Counted from the first letter of the stretch, positions 13,652 through 21,267 are shown. The stretch is DNA of 22,061 nt from an uncultured Acetatifactor sp. (GCA_910577035.1 CAJTKW010000066.1:1-22061); one strand, 5' to 3'. Numbers and translations: made by a program. Notes: generated by a model not told the origin, from the letters alone.

Positions 13652-13680
13652 TTGTCAAGGGGCAACCCTCATGGTATAAT
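13652..13680 (+). promoter_or_regulatory. Sigma-A promoter for the alpha segment
   Basis: TTGTCA (13652-13657), a 17-bp spacer and a perfect TATAAT (13675-13680) place a start near 13687, about 27 bases before rpmJ. An inverted repeat GGGTTG/CAACCC (13649-13654 with 13663-13668) overlaps the -35 box and spacer and could be an operator, though no regulator is identified. It would give rpmJ-rpsM-rpsK-rpsD-rpoA-rplQ a supply independent of the main promoter. Confidence 0.85.
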
Positions 13681-13713
13681 AGAAAACGGTCTTTTTTGAA
13701 AGGAGGGTTTGAG

Positions 13714-13827
13714 ATGAAGGTTAGATCATCAGTAAAACCGATTTGCGAAAAGTGCAAAGTCATCAAGAGAAAAGGACGCATCAGAATTATCTGTGAGAAT
13801 CCGAAACACAAGCAGAGGCAGGGATAA
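13714..13827 (+). CDS. rpmJ: 50S ribosomal protein L36, zinc type
   Basis: L36 is the smallest 50S protein. The 37 residues have the zinc ribbon C11, C14, C27 and H32, so this is the zinc-binding form. The ATG at 13714 follows AAAGGAGGG and gives MKVRSSVKPICEKCK, the universal start; the open frame extends upstream, but that part is promoter DNA. It opens the alpha segment and is followed by a 262-base folded gap before rpsM. Confidence 0.98.
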   Translation: MKVRSSVKPICEKCKVIKRKGRIRIICENPKHKQRQG

Positions 13828-14089
13828 TCACCACCTGTTGCAGATCCCCAGGGATCCGGAACAGGTTAAGTGAGTTCTTGTCTGGTTCATATGTGCGGCT
13901 GAACCGCTGTTTATGCGTAAGTGCAGGCAGCGGTTATCATAGATCCGGAACGGAGCTTGCGGGAGATTACTTCTTGATACCACGACGAAGGTGCAAGGTT
14001 TATGTGTTGTGGAAAGATCGGATAGTGGGAATGCGTCCGATTGGGTGAAAGCCCCAATCAATTAGTAACGAAAAATGGAGGAAATGTAA
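13828..14089 (+). promoter_or_regulatory. Structured leader-like gap between rpmJ and rpsM
   Basis: No gene is supported in these 262 bases. Stems seen: ACCTGTT/AACAGGT (13833-13839 with 13860-13866) enclosing GATCCC/GGGATC (13843-13848 with 13851-13856); AACCGCTG/CAGCGGTT (13902-13909 with 13928-13935), which competes with GCGG/CCGC (13896-13899 with 13904-13907) and GGTTC/GAACC (13884-13888 with 13901-13905); GATTGGG/CCCAATC (14039-14045 with 14053-14059), close to the rpsM ribosome binding site. GATCCGGAAC is repeated at 13853 and 13942. In Escherichia coli the alpha operon is repressed by S4 binding a pseudoknot before rpsM; a similar role here is inference. Confidence 0.45.
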
Positions 14090-14461
14090 ATGGCTCGTAT
14101 CGCAGGTGTAGACTTACCCAGAGAAAAACGAATTGAGATCGGACTGACCTATGTATATGGAATCGGTAGAGCTACTTCCAACAAGATTCTGGCGGAAGCA
14201 GGCGTAAATCCTGATACCAGGGTCAGGGACGTGACCGATGACGAAGTAAAGAAGATCAGTGAAGTTCTTGAAAAGCTGAATGTGATGGTGGAAGGTGACT
14301 TGAGACGTGAGGTCGCCCTGAACATCAAGCGGCTTCAGGAGATCGGATGCTACCGTGGTATCCGTCATCGTAAGGGCCTGCCTGTCCGCGGACAGAATAC
14401 CAAGAACAACGCAAGAACCCGTAAGGGACCTAAGCGTACAGTGGCAAATAAGAAAAAGTAA
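14090..14461 (+). CDS. rpsM: 30S ribosomal protein S13
   Basis: S13 in the 30S head contacts L5 and P-site tRNA. The 123-residue product begins MARIAGVDLPREKRIEIGLTYVYGIG, with a helix-two-turn-helix region, and ends in a basic tail around RGIRHRKGLPVRGQ to KKK that reaches the tRNA. ATGGAGG precedes the ATG at 14090. It follows the folded 262-base gap and precedes rpsK by 54 bases. Confidence 0.98.
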   Translation: MARIAGVDLPREKRIEIGLTYVYGIGRATSNKILAEAGVNPDTRVRDVTDDEVKKISEVLEKLNVMVEGDLRREVALNIKRLQEIGCYRGIRHRKGLPVRGQNTKNNARTRKGPKRTVANKKK

Positions 14462-14515
14462 GTAAGGGGTTCACAAGTAACTATTCATTTATAGGAGAAA
14501 GTAGGTTAGTTTAAA

Positions 14516-14911
14516 ATGGCGAAACAGGTTGCAAAAAAGGTAACTAAAAAGCGCGTAAAGAAAAACGTTGAACGCGGACAGGCACATATTCAGTCTTCTT
14601 TTAACAATACGATTGTTACACTGACTGACAGCGAAGGCAATGCACTGAGCTGGGCGAGTGCCGGTGGTCTGGGCTTCAGAGGTTCAAGGAAATCTACTCC
14701 ATATGCTGCACAGATGGCAGCAGAAACAGCTACGAAGGCTGCTTTGGTACATGGACTGAAATCCGTAGACGTATTTGTAAAGGGGCCCGGTTCAGGGCGT
14801 GAGGCTGCGATCAGGGCACTTTCCGCATGCGGTCTTGAGGTAATCAGTATCCGTGACGTGACCCCCGTTCCTCATAATGGCTGCCGCCCGCCTAAGCGGC
14901 GCCGTGTCTAA
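14516..14911 (+). CDS. rpsK: 30S ribosomal protein S11
   Basis: S11 lies on the 30S platform next to the mRNA exit. The 131 residues contain HIQSSFNNTIVTLTDSEGNALSWASAGG, GFRGSRKSTPYAAQMAAE and the universal C-terminus PHNGCRPPKRRRV. The ribosome binding site (AGGAGAAAG) is well upstream of the ATG at 14516 with an AT-rich spacer. A 113-base gap without a gene precedes rpsD. Confidence 0.98.
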   Translation: MAKQVAKKVTKKRVKKNVERGQAHIQSSFNNTIVTLTDSEGNALSWASAGGLGFRGSRKSTPYAAQMAAETATKAALVHGLKSVDVFVKGPGSGREAAIRALSACGLEVISIRDVTPVPHNGCRPPKRRRV

Positions 14912-15024
14912 GGCGAACAGAAAATTCGGGCTTGCACAAACAGGTATCTTGGAAAAGTTGTAAAAGTAAGTCGGAAGAAGGTGCCGGCAGGGCATTGTAA
15001 ACGATAAGAAAAGGAGAAAATATA

Positions 15025-15618
15025 ATGGCAGTAAATCGCACACCAGTATTAAAAAGATGTCGTTCCCTCGGTCTGGAGCCTTCTTATCTGGGTTATGACA
15101 AGAAGTCCAACAGACAGAACACAAGAGCAGGCAAGAAGGTCAGTGAATACGGCATGCAGCTTCGCGAGAAGCAGAAGGCGAAGTTCATCTACGGCGTTCT
15201 GGAGAAGCCTTTCAGAAATTATTACGAGAAGGCTGACAGTATGCAGGGAATGACCGGTGAGAACCTGATGATTATGCTGGAGCGCAGGCTTGACAGCGTA
15301 GTATTCAGGATGTGCTTTGCGAGAACCAGAAGAGAAGCGAGACAGATCGTTGGCCATAAGCACGTACTTGTCAACGGCAAGGTAGTGAACATTCCTTCCT
15401 ACCTGATTAAGGCCGGTGACGTTATTGAAATCAAAGAGAGTGCAAGGACAATGCAGAGATATAAGGATATTGCCGAGGTGACCGGCGGCAGGCTTGTTCC
15501 CGAGTGGATGGACGTCGATCTTGACAATTTCAAGGGAACCATTAAGAACCTTCCTACCAGGGAAATGATCGATGTGCCTGTAGATGAAATGCTTATTGTC
15601 GAGTTGTACTCCAAGTAA
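15025..15618 (+). CDS. rpsD: 30S ribosomal protein S4, zinc-free short form
   Basis: S4 starts assembly of the 30S body and is an alpha-operon repressor in Escherichia coli. The 197-residue product begins MAVNRTPVLKRCRSLGLEPSYLG and lacks the N-terminal four-cysteine zinc site of many S4 proteins (only C12 remains). The S4 RNA-binding domain is at about 91-150 (LERRLDSVVFRMCFARTRREARQIVGHKHVLVNG). AAAAGGAG precedes the ATG at 15025. Bacillus subtilis carries rpsD apart from this cluster, whereas Clostridia keep it here, as seen. Confidence 0.98.
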   Translation: MAVNRTPVLKRCRSLGLEPSYLGYDKKSNRQNTRAGKKVSEYGMQLREKQKAKFIYGVLEKPFRNYYEKADSMQGMTGENLMIMLERRLDSVVFRMCFARTRREARQIVGHKHVLVNGKVVNIPSYLIKAGDVIEIKESARTMQRYKDIAEVTGGRLVPEWMDVDLDNFKGTIKNLPTREMIDVPVDEMLIVELYSK

Positions 15619-15656
15619 GCCCTGCTCACAAACAATCCCAAAGGAGGGTATTTGCA

Positions 15657-16613
15657 GTGTTTGATTTTGAGAGACCAAATATTGAGGTTGCTGAGATTTC
15701 AGAAGACAAGAAGTACGGCAAATTCATTGTTGAGCCTTTGGAGAGGGGCTATGGGATCACTCTTGGCAACTCTTTAAGAAGGATCATGCTTTCCTCCCTG
15801 CCCGGAGCTGCAGTCAGCCAGATAAAAATTGAAGGAGTGCTGCATGAGTTCAGTTCTATTTCCGGTGTAAAGGAAGACGTGACGGAAATCATCATGAACA
15901 TAAAGAGCCTTGCCATCAAGAATAACAGCGAGACAAACGAAGCCAAGACTGCTTACATTGAGTTTGAGGGCGAGGGAGTGGTACACGCTTCCGATATTCA
16001 GGTGGATCAGGATATTGAGATCTTAAATCCCGATCTGGTGATCGCAACCTTAAGCGGCAAGGATACCAAGCTGTACATGGAACTGACAATTACCAGAGGG
16101 CGTGGTTATGTGAGCGCCGACAAAAACAAGCACGAGGATCTGCCTATAGGTGTCATTGCGATTGATTCTATCTATACACCTGTGGAACGGGTAAATATGT
16201 CCGTTACCAATACCCGTGTCGGCCAGATTACCGATTATGATAAGCTGACGCTGGACGTATATACCAACGGCACGCTGGCGCCCGATGAGGCGGTCAGTCT
16301 GGCGGCAAAGGTTTTAAGCGAGCATTTGAGCCTTTTTATTGATCTTTCCGAAAATGCCAAAACAGCAGAAGTTATGGTGGAGAAGGAAGACGATGAAAAG
16401 GAAAAGGTTCTCGAAATGAGCATTGACGAGCTGGAGCTTTCCGTTCGTTCCTATAACTGCCTGAAGAGAGCCGGCATTAATACAGTGGAAGAACTGTGCA
16501 ACAAGACCTCGGAGGATATGATGAAGGTTCGGAACCTGGGCCGGAAATCCCTGGAAGAGGTGCTTGCAAAGCTGAAGGAGCTGGGACTCCAGCTGAATCC
16601 TTCGGAGGAGTAA
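15657..16613 (+). CDS. rpoA: RNA polymerase subunit alpha
   Basis: Alpha dimerises to nucleate RNA polymerase, and its C-terminal domain binds UP elements and activators. The start is GTG at 15657, eight bases after AAAGGAGGG, giving MFDFERPNIEVAEISEDKK and 318 residues (usual 314-318). The N-terminal domain has GYGITLGNSLRRIMLSSLPGAA; an acidic linker follows about 235-248; the C-terminal domain contains the helix-hairpin-helix region LSVRSYNCLKRAGINTVEEL and MKVRNLGRKSLEEV. The 130-base gap before rplQ holds a repeated hairpin motif. Confidence 0.98.
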   Translation: MFDFERPNIEVAEISEDKKYGKFIVEPLERGYGITLGNSLRRIMLSSLPGAAVSQIKIEGVLHEFSSISGVKEDVTEIIMNIKSLAIKNNSETNEAKTAYIEFEGEGVVHASDIQVDQDIEILNPDLVIATLSGKDTKLYMELTITRGRGYVSADKNKHEDLPIGVIAIDSIYTPVERVNMSVTNTRVGQITDYDKLTLDVYTNGTLAPDEAVSLAAKVLSEHLSLFIDLSENAKTAEVMVEKEDDEKEKVLEMSIDELELSVRSYNCLKRAGINTVEELCNKTSEDMMKVRNLGRKSLEEVLAKLKELGLQLNPSEE

Positions 16614-16627
16614 GGTATGCTGCGGGC

Positions 16628-16714
16628 AGTAAAGCCAAAGGGTGTGTCTGCGGTAAACTCTGAATGGCAGAGCCAGACATCCGGTAAGTAAGACCAAAGG
16701 GCGTGGCCGGATGT
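16628..16714 (+). repeat. Duplicated loop motif between rpoA and rplQ
   Basis: AGTAAAGCCAAAGGGTGTG (16628-16646) and AGTAAGACCAAAGGGCGTG (16687-16705) match at 16 of 19 positions. The second sits in the loop of a perfect 8-bp stem ACATCCGG/CCGGATGT (16677-16684 with 16707-16714); the first is flanked by a shorter GCAG/CTGC stem (16626-16629 with 16648-16651). The stems differ while the loop is conserved, as expected of a protein-binding RNA element. It lies 30 bases before rplQ. Confidence 0.6.
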
Positions 16715-16743
16715 ACCATGAATAGAGAAAGGAAAAGGAAATC

Positions 16744-17280
16744 ATGGCAAAGTATAGAAAGCTGGGCAGAACATCTTCCCAGAGAAAAGCATTACTGAGG
16801 AATCAGGTGACAGCGCTGCTGAACCACGGCAGGATTATTACTACCGAGGCAAGGGCCAAGGAAGTAAGAAAGATTGCGGAAGGGCTTGTGGCTCTGGCAG
16901 TGAAGGAAAAGGACAACTATGAGATGGTAAAGGTTTCCGTTAAGGTTCCCGAGAAGGACAAGGACGGAAAGCGCGTGAAGGAAGTAGTGGACGGCAAGAA
17001 GGTAACGAAGTATGAGACCGTGGAGAAGGAGATCAAGAAGGATCTCCCCGGCCGTGTCCATGCAAGACGCCAGATCCTGAAGGTGCTTAACCCTGTAGTA
17101 TCTGTTCCCAAGGAAGCGGCAGGAAGAAAGAGAAACACAAAGAAGGTTGATCTGGCTGCAAAGCTGTTTGACGAGTATGCACCTAAGTATGCCGACCGTA
17201 AAGGCGGTTATACCAGAATCGTTAAGATCGGGCCTCGTAAGGGTGATGCTGCAATGGAAGTTGTTCTGGAAATGGTATAA
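16744..17280 (+). CDS. rplQ: 50S ribosomal protein L17, long form
   Basis: L17 lies near the tunnel exit. The 178-residue product has the normal start MAKYRKLGRTSSQRKALLRN, TTEARAKE and the end KGGYTRIVKIGPRKGDAAMEVVLEMV, but is nearly 60 residues longer than the 120-residue Bacillus subtilis protein. The main insertion, about 57-100, is charged and rich in Lys, Glu and Val (KVPEKDKDGKRVKEVVDGKK), just before HARRQ; a second small one follows at about 118-135. Long forms occur in related Clostridia. GGAAAAGGAA precedes the ATG at 16744. It is the last gene of the cluster. Confidence 0.97.
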   Translation: MAKYRKLGRTSSQRKALLRNQVTALLNHGRIITTEARAKEVRKIAEGLVALAVKEKDNYEMVKVSVKVPEKDKDGKRVKEVVDGKKVTKYETVEKEIKKDLPGRVHARRQILKVLNPVVSVPKEAAGRKRNTKKVDLAAKLFDEYAPKYADRKGGYTRIVKIGPRKGDAAMEVVLEMV

Positions 17281-17311
17281 GGTCATTTCCTGTCATTAAA
17301 TGCTTGAATAA

Positions 17312-17358
17312 TAAGGGGCTTTCGCCTTCATGAGATAATCATGGTGCGAAGCCCCTTA
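17312..17358. terminator. Bidirectional terminator after rplQ
   Basis: TAAGGGGCTT (17312-17321) pairs with AAGCCCCTTA (17349-17358), continued by CGC/GCG (17323-17325 with 17346-17348) and an apical CATGA/TCATG (17329-17333 with 17339-17343). T-rich sequence follows on both strands (CTTTGTCATTT on +, TTATT on -). It lies between convergent genes and should stop both. A second hairpin without a T run, TCATCCC/GGGATGA, is at 17391-17407. Confidence 0.85.
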
Positions 17359-17421
17359 CTTTGTCATTTGCGGCCGGCGGCAGACAGTTTTCATCCCGGA
17401 GGGATGATGGCAGCGAAGATT

Positions 17422-18447
17422 CTATGGCTTTGCCTTCTGGAAATGCTGGTAATCCTTGGAATGGTTCCAGCTGCCTCCCCAGGTGAAGCCGTGCTGGATA
17501 AACAGTTTGTAGCACAGATCGTCTTCGTCAATCTTGTAGGGGAAGCTCAGGGAGCGGTCCGCGTAGTCTGCGCCGGAGGCAGGGGACACATTCATGGTGC
17601 CATCTTTGCTGTAGGTAATATACGGGTTGTAAAGAGGATTGATGTCAATGGCAAGTCCGTAGGCATGCCTGGAGAGACTGGAGCTGCCGGCTACCGGGCG
17701 GTAGTTAAAGCAGGAGGTATTGTTATCCTCCATGGAGGAAACGTCGTCACCGTCGTATTCGTCAATCAAAAGAACCTTTTCCAGCCGGTATTCATTGCAG
17801 TATAGCTCATAAAATATTTCCACCAGGTCCCGGGCGATAGATTCGTTGCAGATCAATTCGCCCTCTGCAGGACTGCCGTCAAAATCGTAGTGCAGGATAT
17901 GAACGTATCGAAGCTCTTCCAGAGAGATCTTCGGTGCAGAGGCGGATTCAGTGCCGCCTTCCCCGGCATTTCCCGCCGTCTGATCGCCGGGGTAGGAAAT
18001 GCCGGTCATGTACCGGCGGAGATTGTGGGAAATGGGCTCGTAATAAAAGCCATCCTCATAGGTGACCCTCTCCTCTGCCTGAGAGTCCCCATTCAGGGAG
18101 GCGCCGGTGAGCCGGGAAGGAGGAGAAGCCTGGGAACCGCCGGAGCCGTCGCCGTCAGAGCTATCGGAAGCCTGGGAGCCTTCGCTGCCGTCGGTATCGT
18201 CGGAAGCCTGGGAACCGTCGTCGTCAGAGGCATGGGATGGCTCCGGATCCCCGCTGCCTTTGGAGCTGTCAGAACCTGGAGCGTCCTTATCCTCCCCAAG
18301 GAACAGGGATTCCTGTTCCGCCAGATTCAAAGATTCATATTCGGCCAGGCTCATGGAATTTTTCCGGAGCATTCTCAGAAGCCCGGCGGCTGCCAGGGTG
18401 ATGACTGCGAGAAGCACTACCATTTTAATGATTTTTGACCTATCCAT
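17422..18447 (-). CDS. M15-family D,D-carboxypeptidase-like peptidase with Ser/Asp linker
   Basis: Probably a cell-wall peptidase cutting D-Ala or L-Ala-D-Glu bonds outside the membrane. The 341-residue product has a membrane anchor or uncleaved signal at 7-25, then a low-complexity Ser/Asp/Gly-rich linker (about 55-120) with GSQAS three times, and a C-terminal M15 domain. Likely zinc ligands are H261 and D268 in SRHAYGLAIDIN and H335 in GGSWNHSKDYQHF, resembling the M15_4/VanY-like group. The ATG complement ends at 18447. It is unrelated to the ribosomal genes and faces them convergently. Substrate bond is unresolved. Confidence 0.85.
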   Translation of the reverse strand: MDRSKIIKMVVLLAVITLAAAGLLRMLRKNSMSLAEYESLNLAEQESLFLGEDKDAPGSDSSKGSGDPEPSHASDDDGSQASDDTDGSEGSQASDSSDGDGSGGSQASPPSRLTGASLNGDSQAEERVTYEDGFYYEPISHNLRRYMTGISYPGDQTAGNAGEGGTESASAPKISLEELRYVHILHYDFDGSPAEGELICNESIARDLVEIFYELYCNEYRLEKVLLIDEYDGDDVSSMEDNNTSCFNYRPVAGSSSLSRHAYGLAIDINPLYNPYITYSKDGTMNVSPASGADYADRSLSFPYKIDEDDLCYKLFIQHGFTWGGSWNHSKDYQHFQKAKP

Positions 18448-18494
18448 TTGCAGATTCCTTTCCGACGGTGTAAGTTCGGTAATAATTCATATTT

Positions 18495-18523
18495 AGTGTA
18501 CCATGAGTGCGGACTTTTGTAAA
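18495..18523 (-). promoter_or_regulatory. Promoter for the M15 peptidase
   Basis: On the - strand, TTTACA (complement of 18518-18523), a 17-base spacer and TACACT (complement of 18495-18500) form a reasonable sigma-A promoter about 48 bases upstream of the start codon. The -10 box is imperfect. Confidence 0.6.
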
Positions 18524-18569
18524 CTTGGCCGCCGGGTATGAATCTTTATGCCTTTCAAATTCGTAAGGC

Positions 18570-18598
18570 TTGTAATTCCCGGTGGATTTTACTATAAT
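18570..18598 (+). promoter_or_regulatory. Promoter for ecfA1-ecfA2-ecfT-truA
   Basis: TTGTAA (18570-18575), a 17-bp spacer and perfect TATAAT (18593-18598) predict a start near 18605, about 80 bases before the ecfA1 start. It is divergent from the M15 promoter. No riboswitch could be recognised in the short leader. Confidence 0.75.
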
Positions 18599-18683
18599 AA
18601 TATTCTGATAACGGTAACAGAAACTGACGTGATGAAAACGGATGTTTGACATCGGAGGTCATTTACGGGAAGAGCGGTGGGCT

Positions 18684-19541
18684 ATGGGAATTGTCAGGGC
18701 AGAAGACGTGACATTTGAATATATCCGGCGGGACGAGGACGGAAATGTGGAGGGGCTTACCACGGCAGTGGATCACGTGAGCCTTGACGTTAAGCAGGGA
18801 GAGTTTATTGCTGTCCTGGGGCATAACGGTTCCGGGAAGTCCACGCTTGCCAAGCATATCAACGCCATTTTATACCCTACGGAGGGCACGGTGTGGGTGG
18901 ACGGTATGGACACCTCCGAGGAAGACAGTCTCTGGAAGATCCGGCAGACTGCCGGTATGGTGTTCCAGAATCCCGATAATCAGATTATCGGCCAGGTAGT
19001 GGAGGAGGATGTGGGTTTTGGCCCTGAAAACATGGGAGTTCCTACCGGGGAGATCTGGGAGCGGGTGGAGGAGAGCCTGAAGATCGTGGGCATGTATGAG
19101 TTTCGTAAGCATTCCCCCAATAAACTCTCAGGAGGACAGAAGCAGAGGGTGTCCATTGCCGGTGTGCTGGCCATGCACCCGAAATGTATTGTGCTGGATG
19201 AGCCCACGGCAATGCTGGATCCCAGGGGCCGTAAGGAGGTTATCCGGGCGGTACGGGCACTCAATGACGTGGAGGGTATGACCGTTATTCTGATTACTCA
19301 TTATATGGAAGAGATTATTCACGCGGACAGAGTCTTCGTGATGGACCAGGGCAGGATTGCCATGGAAGGAACACCCAGAGAGATTTTCTCCAGGGTGGAG
19401 GAGCTGAAGGAGCTGAGGCTGGACGTGCCGCAGGTGACACTCTTAGCTTATGAGCTGCAAAAAAGGGGGGTCAGGCTGCCTGACGGAATCCTGACGGCAA
19501 AGGAGCTGGCGGAAGCGCTGCCCTGTCCGGAGAACACATAG
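18684..19541 (+). CDS. ecfA1: ECF transporter ATPase EcfA1
   Basis: One of two ATPases powering an energy-coupling-factor importer for vitamins or metal ions. From ATG 18684 the product is 285 residues: Walker A GHNGSGKST (46-54), Q-loop FQNPDNQ (94-100), LSGGQ (148-152), Walker B CIVLDEP (168-174) and switch H206. The ATG at 18642 would add 14 residues and has no ribosome binding site; that at 18684 is only weakly served (GGTGGG) but matches relatives (MGIVRAEDVTFEY). A GGAGGT at 18654 is too far upstream of it, so the start is uncertain. Confidence 0.95.
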   Translation: MGIVRAEDVTFEYIRRDEDGNVEGLTTAVDHVSLDVKQGEFIAVLGHNGSGKSTLAKHINAILYPTEGTVWVDGMDTSEEDSLWKIRQTAGMVFQNPDNQIIGQVVEEDVGFGPENMGVPTGEIWERVEESLKIVGMYEFRKHSPNKLSGGQKQRVSIAGVLAMHPKCIVLDEPTAMLDPRGRKEVIRAVRALNDVEGMTVILITHYMEEIIHADRVFVMDQGRIAMEGTPREIFSRVEELKELRLDVPQVTLLAYELQKRGVRLPDGILTAKELAEALPCPENT

Positions 19542-19565
19542 CAGGGCACAGACGGAGAAAGCATC

Positions 19566-20420
19566 ATGTCAATTATTTTAGATCATGTGAATTATATATA
19601 TGGCGGCGATACCCCTCTGGCGGTGAAAGCGCTGGACGATGTCTGCCTGCAGATCCCTGACGGGCAGTTTATCGGCATCATAGGACATACCGGGTCAGGA
19701 AAGTCCACGCTGGTACAGCACCTGAACGGGTTGTTAAAGGCATCCTCCGGCAGCATCTTTTTTAACGGCGAGGATATTTATGACAAAGACTTTGACAGGA
19801 AGAAGCTGCGGAGCAGGGTGGGCCTGGTTTTCCAATACCCGGAGCATCAGTTGTTTGAGACAGACGTGTTTACGGACGTTTGCTTCGGGCCGAAGAATTT
19901 AGGGCTGGATAAGAAGGAAGTGGAGCTTCGCGCCTATGACGCCTTGCGGAAGGTAGGACTGCCTGACGAGCTGTTTTATCAGTCGCCCTTTGATCTTTCC
20001 GGGGGTCAGAAAAGGCGGGCAGCCATTGCAGGCGTACTGGCCATGAAGCCGGAGGTGCTGGTACTGGATGAGCCCACGGCGGGCCTTGACCCGAGAGGGA
20101 GGGAGGAAATTCTGCAGCAGATCCGGGAGCTTAAAAAGAAGACGGGCATGACTGTGATCCTGGTGTCTCACAGCATGGAAGATGTGGCGGAGTACGTAGA
20201 CCGGATCATTGTTATGAACCGGGGAAGGGTCATGTACGACGATGTACCGAAAGAGGTTTTCAGGCACGGAAAGGAGTTGGAGGAGGTAGGCCTTGCGCCT
20301 CCCCAGGTGATATATATTCTGCAGGAGCTGAAAAGAAGGGGACTTAAGGTGGATACGGACGCCACTACCGTAGGGGAGGCGGCGGACATGGTTATGAGGG
20401 CACTTCAAGATGTTACGTGA
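19566..20420 (+). CDS. ecfA2: ECF transporter ATPase EcfA2
   Basis: Partner ATPase forming the EcfA1-EcfA2 heterodimer. The 284-residue product shows Walker A GHTGSGKST (40-48), FQYPEHQLF (89-97), LSGGQ (144-148), Walker B VLVLDEP (164-170) and H202. The YPEHQLF variant after the Q-loop, versus NPDNQ in the first ATPase, is the usual difference between the paralogs. ACGGAGA precedes the ATG at 19566. It overlaps ecfT by 11 bases. Confidence 0.96.
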   Translation: MSIILDHVNYIYGGDTPLAVKALDDVCLQIPDGQFIGIIGHTGSGKSTLVQHLNGLLKASSGSIFFNGEDIYDKDFDRKKLRSRVGLVFQYPEHQLFETDVFTDVCFGPKNLGLDKKEVELRAYDALRKVGLPDELFYQSPFDLSGGQKRRAAIAGVLAMKPEVLVLDEPTAGLDPRGREEILQQIRELKKKTGMTVILVSHSMEDVAEYVDRIIVMNRGRVMYDDVPKEVFRHGKELEEVGLAPPQVIYILQELKRRGLKVDTDATTVGEAADMVMRALQDVT

Positions 20421-21225
20421 TATTACGTTAGGACAATATTATCAGGCGGAGTCAGTGATTCACAGACTGGATCCGAGAGTTAAGCTGGCGGGTACCCTGC
20501 TGTTTATCATTTCTCTGTTTTTTTTCAAAAACTTTATAGGCTATCTGATTGCGGCGATGTTCCTGCTGCTGGTGATCAGGCTGTCCCATGTTCCCTTTCG
20601 CTTCATGGTGAGAGGAATGCGTGCGGTTCTTTTCCTGCTGCTGCTCACCGTAGTGTTCAATCTGTTTCTGACTCCGGGAGAGCCCCTGTTTACCCTGTGG
20701 AAGCTGACGATCACCAAAGAAGGCTTGAGGATGGCTGTTAATATGGCTGTGCGCCTGAGCCTGCTGGTGGTGGGATCCTCCGTCATGACCCTGACGACCA
20801 CGCCCAATAATCTGACGGACGGCATGGAGAAGGGGCTTCGTCCTTTGAAGGTGTTTCGCATCCCGGTGCATGAGGTGGCAATGATGATGTCCATTGCCCT
20901 GCGCTTTATTCCGATCTTAATGGAAGAGACGGATAAGATCATGAAGGCCCAGATTGCCAGAGGCGCCGATTTTGAGAGCGGAAATATCATCAAGCGGGCC
21001 AGGGCGCTGGTGCCGCTGCTGGTGCCGCTGTTTATCTCTGCCTTCCGCAGGGCCAATGACCTGGCCATGGCCATGGAGGCGCGCTGTTACCGGGGAGGAG
21101 ACGGCAGGACAAAGATGAAGCCCCTGATCTATAAAAAGAGGGACAGGATTGCTTATGTGTGCATTCTGATTTATCTGACAGCCGGTATCTGGCTGGGGCG
21201 CCTGCAGCTGCCGGCAATAGGTTAA
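20410..21225 (+). CDS. ecfT: ECF transporter membrane subunit EcfT
   Basis: Transmembrane coupling subunit linking the ATPases to interchangeable substrate-binding S components. The 271 residues have several hydrophobic segments (about 26-57, 71-88, 110-128, 244-263) and the two coupling-helix signatures: ARG at 183-185 (QIARGADFES) and EARCYRG at 223-229. No S-component gene lies in the window, so this looks like a shared group II ECF module. It overlaps ecfA2 by 11 bases and precedes truA by 42. Confidence 0.96.
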   Translation: MLRDITLGQYYQAESVIHRLDPRVKLAGTLLFIISLFFFKNFIGYLIAAMFLLLVIRLSHVPFRFMVRGMRAVLFLLLLTVVFNLFLTPGEPLFTLWKLTITKEGLRMAVNMAVRLSLLVVGSSVMTLTTTPNNLTDGMEKGLRPLKVFRIPVHEVAMMMSIALRFIPILMEETDKIMKAQIARGADFESGNIIKRARALVPLLVPLFISAFRRANDLAMAMEARCYRGGDGRTKMKPLIYKKRDRIAYVCILIYLTAGIWLGRLQLPAIG

Positions 21226-21267
21226 AGCAGGGTGATTGGAAGCCAATGAGGAGGATATTCAGGAAGT

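Noticed and set aside
14912..15024. Possible gene remnant between rpsK and rpsD
   Set aside because: Translating all three + frames gave no similarity to S11 or S4 and no clear stem; treated as plain spacer.
17890..18438. + strand frames opposite the M15 peptidase
   Set aside because: They arise from the repetitive Ser/Asp/Gly linker coding sequence and lack family motifs; the - strand frame has the anchor and zinc motifs.
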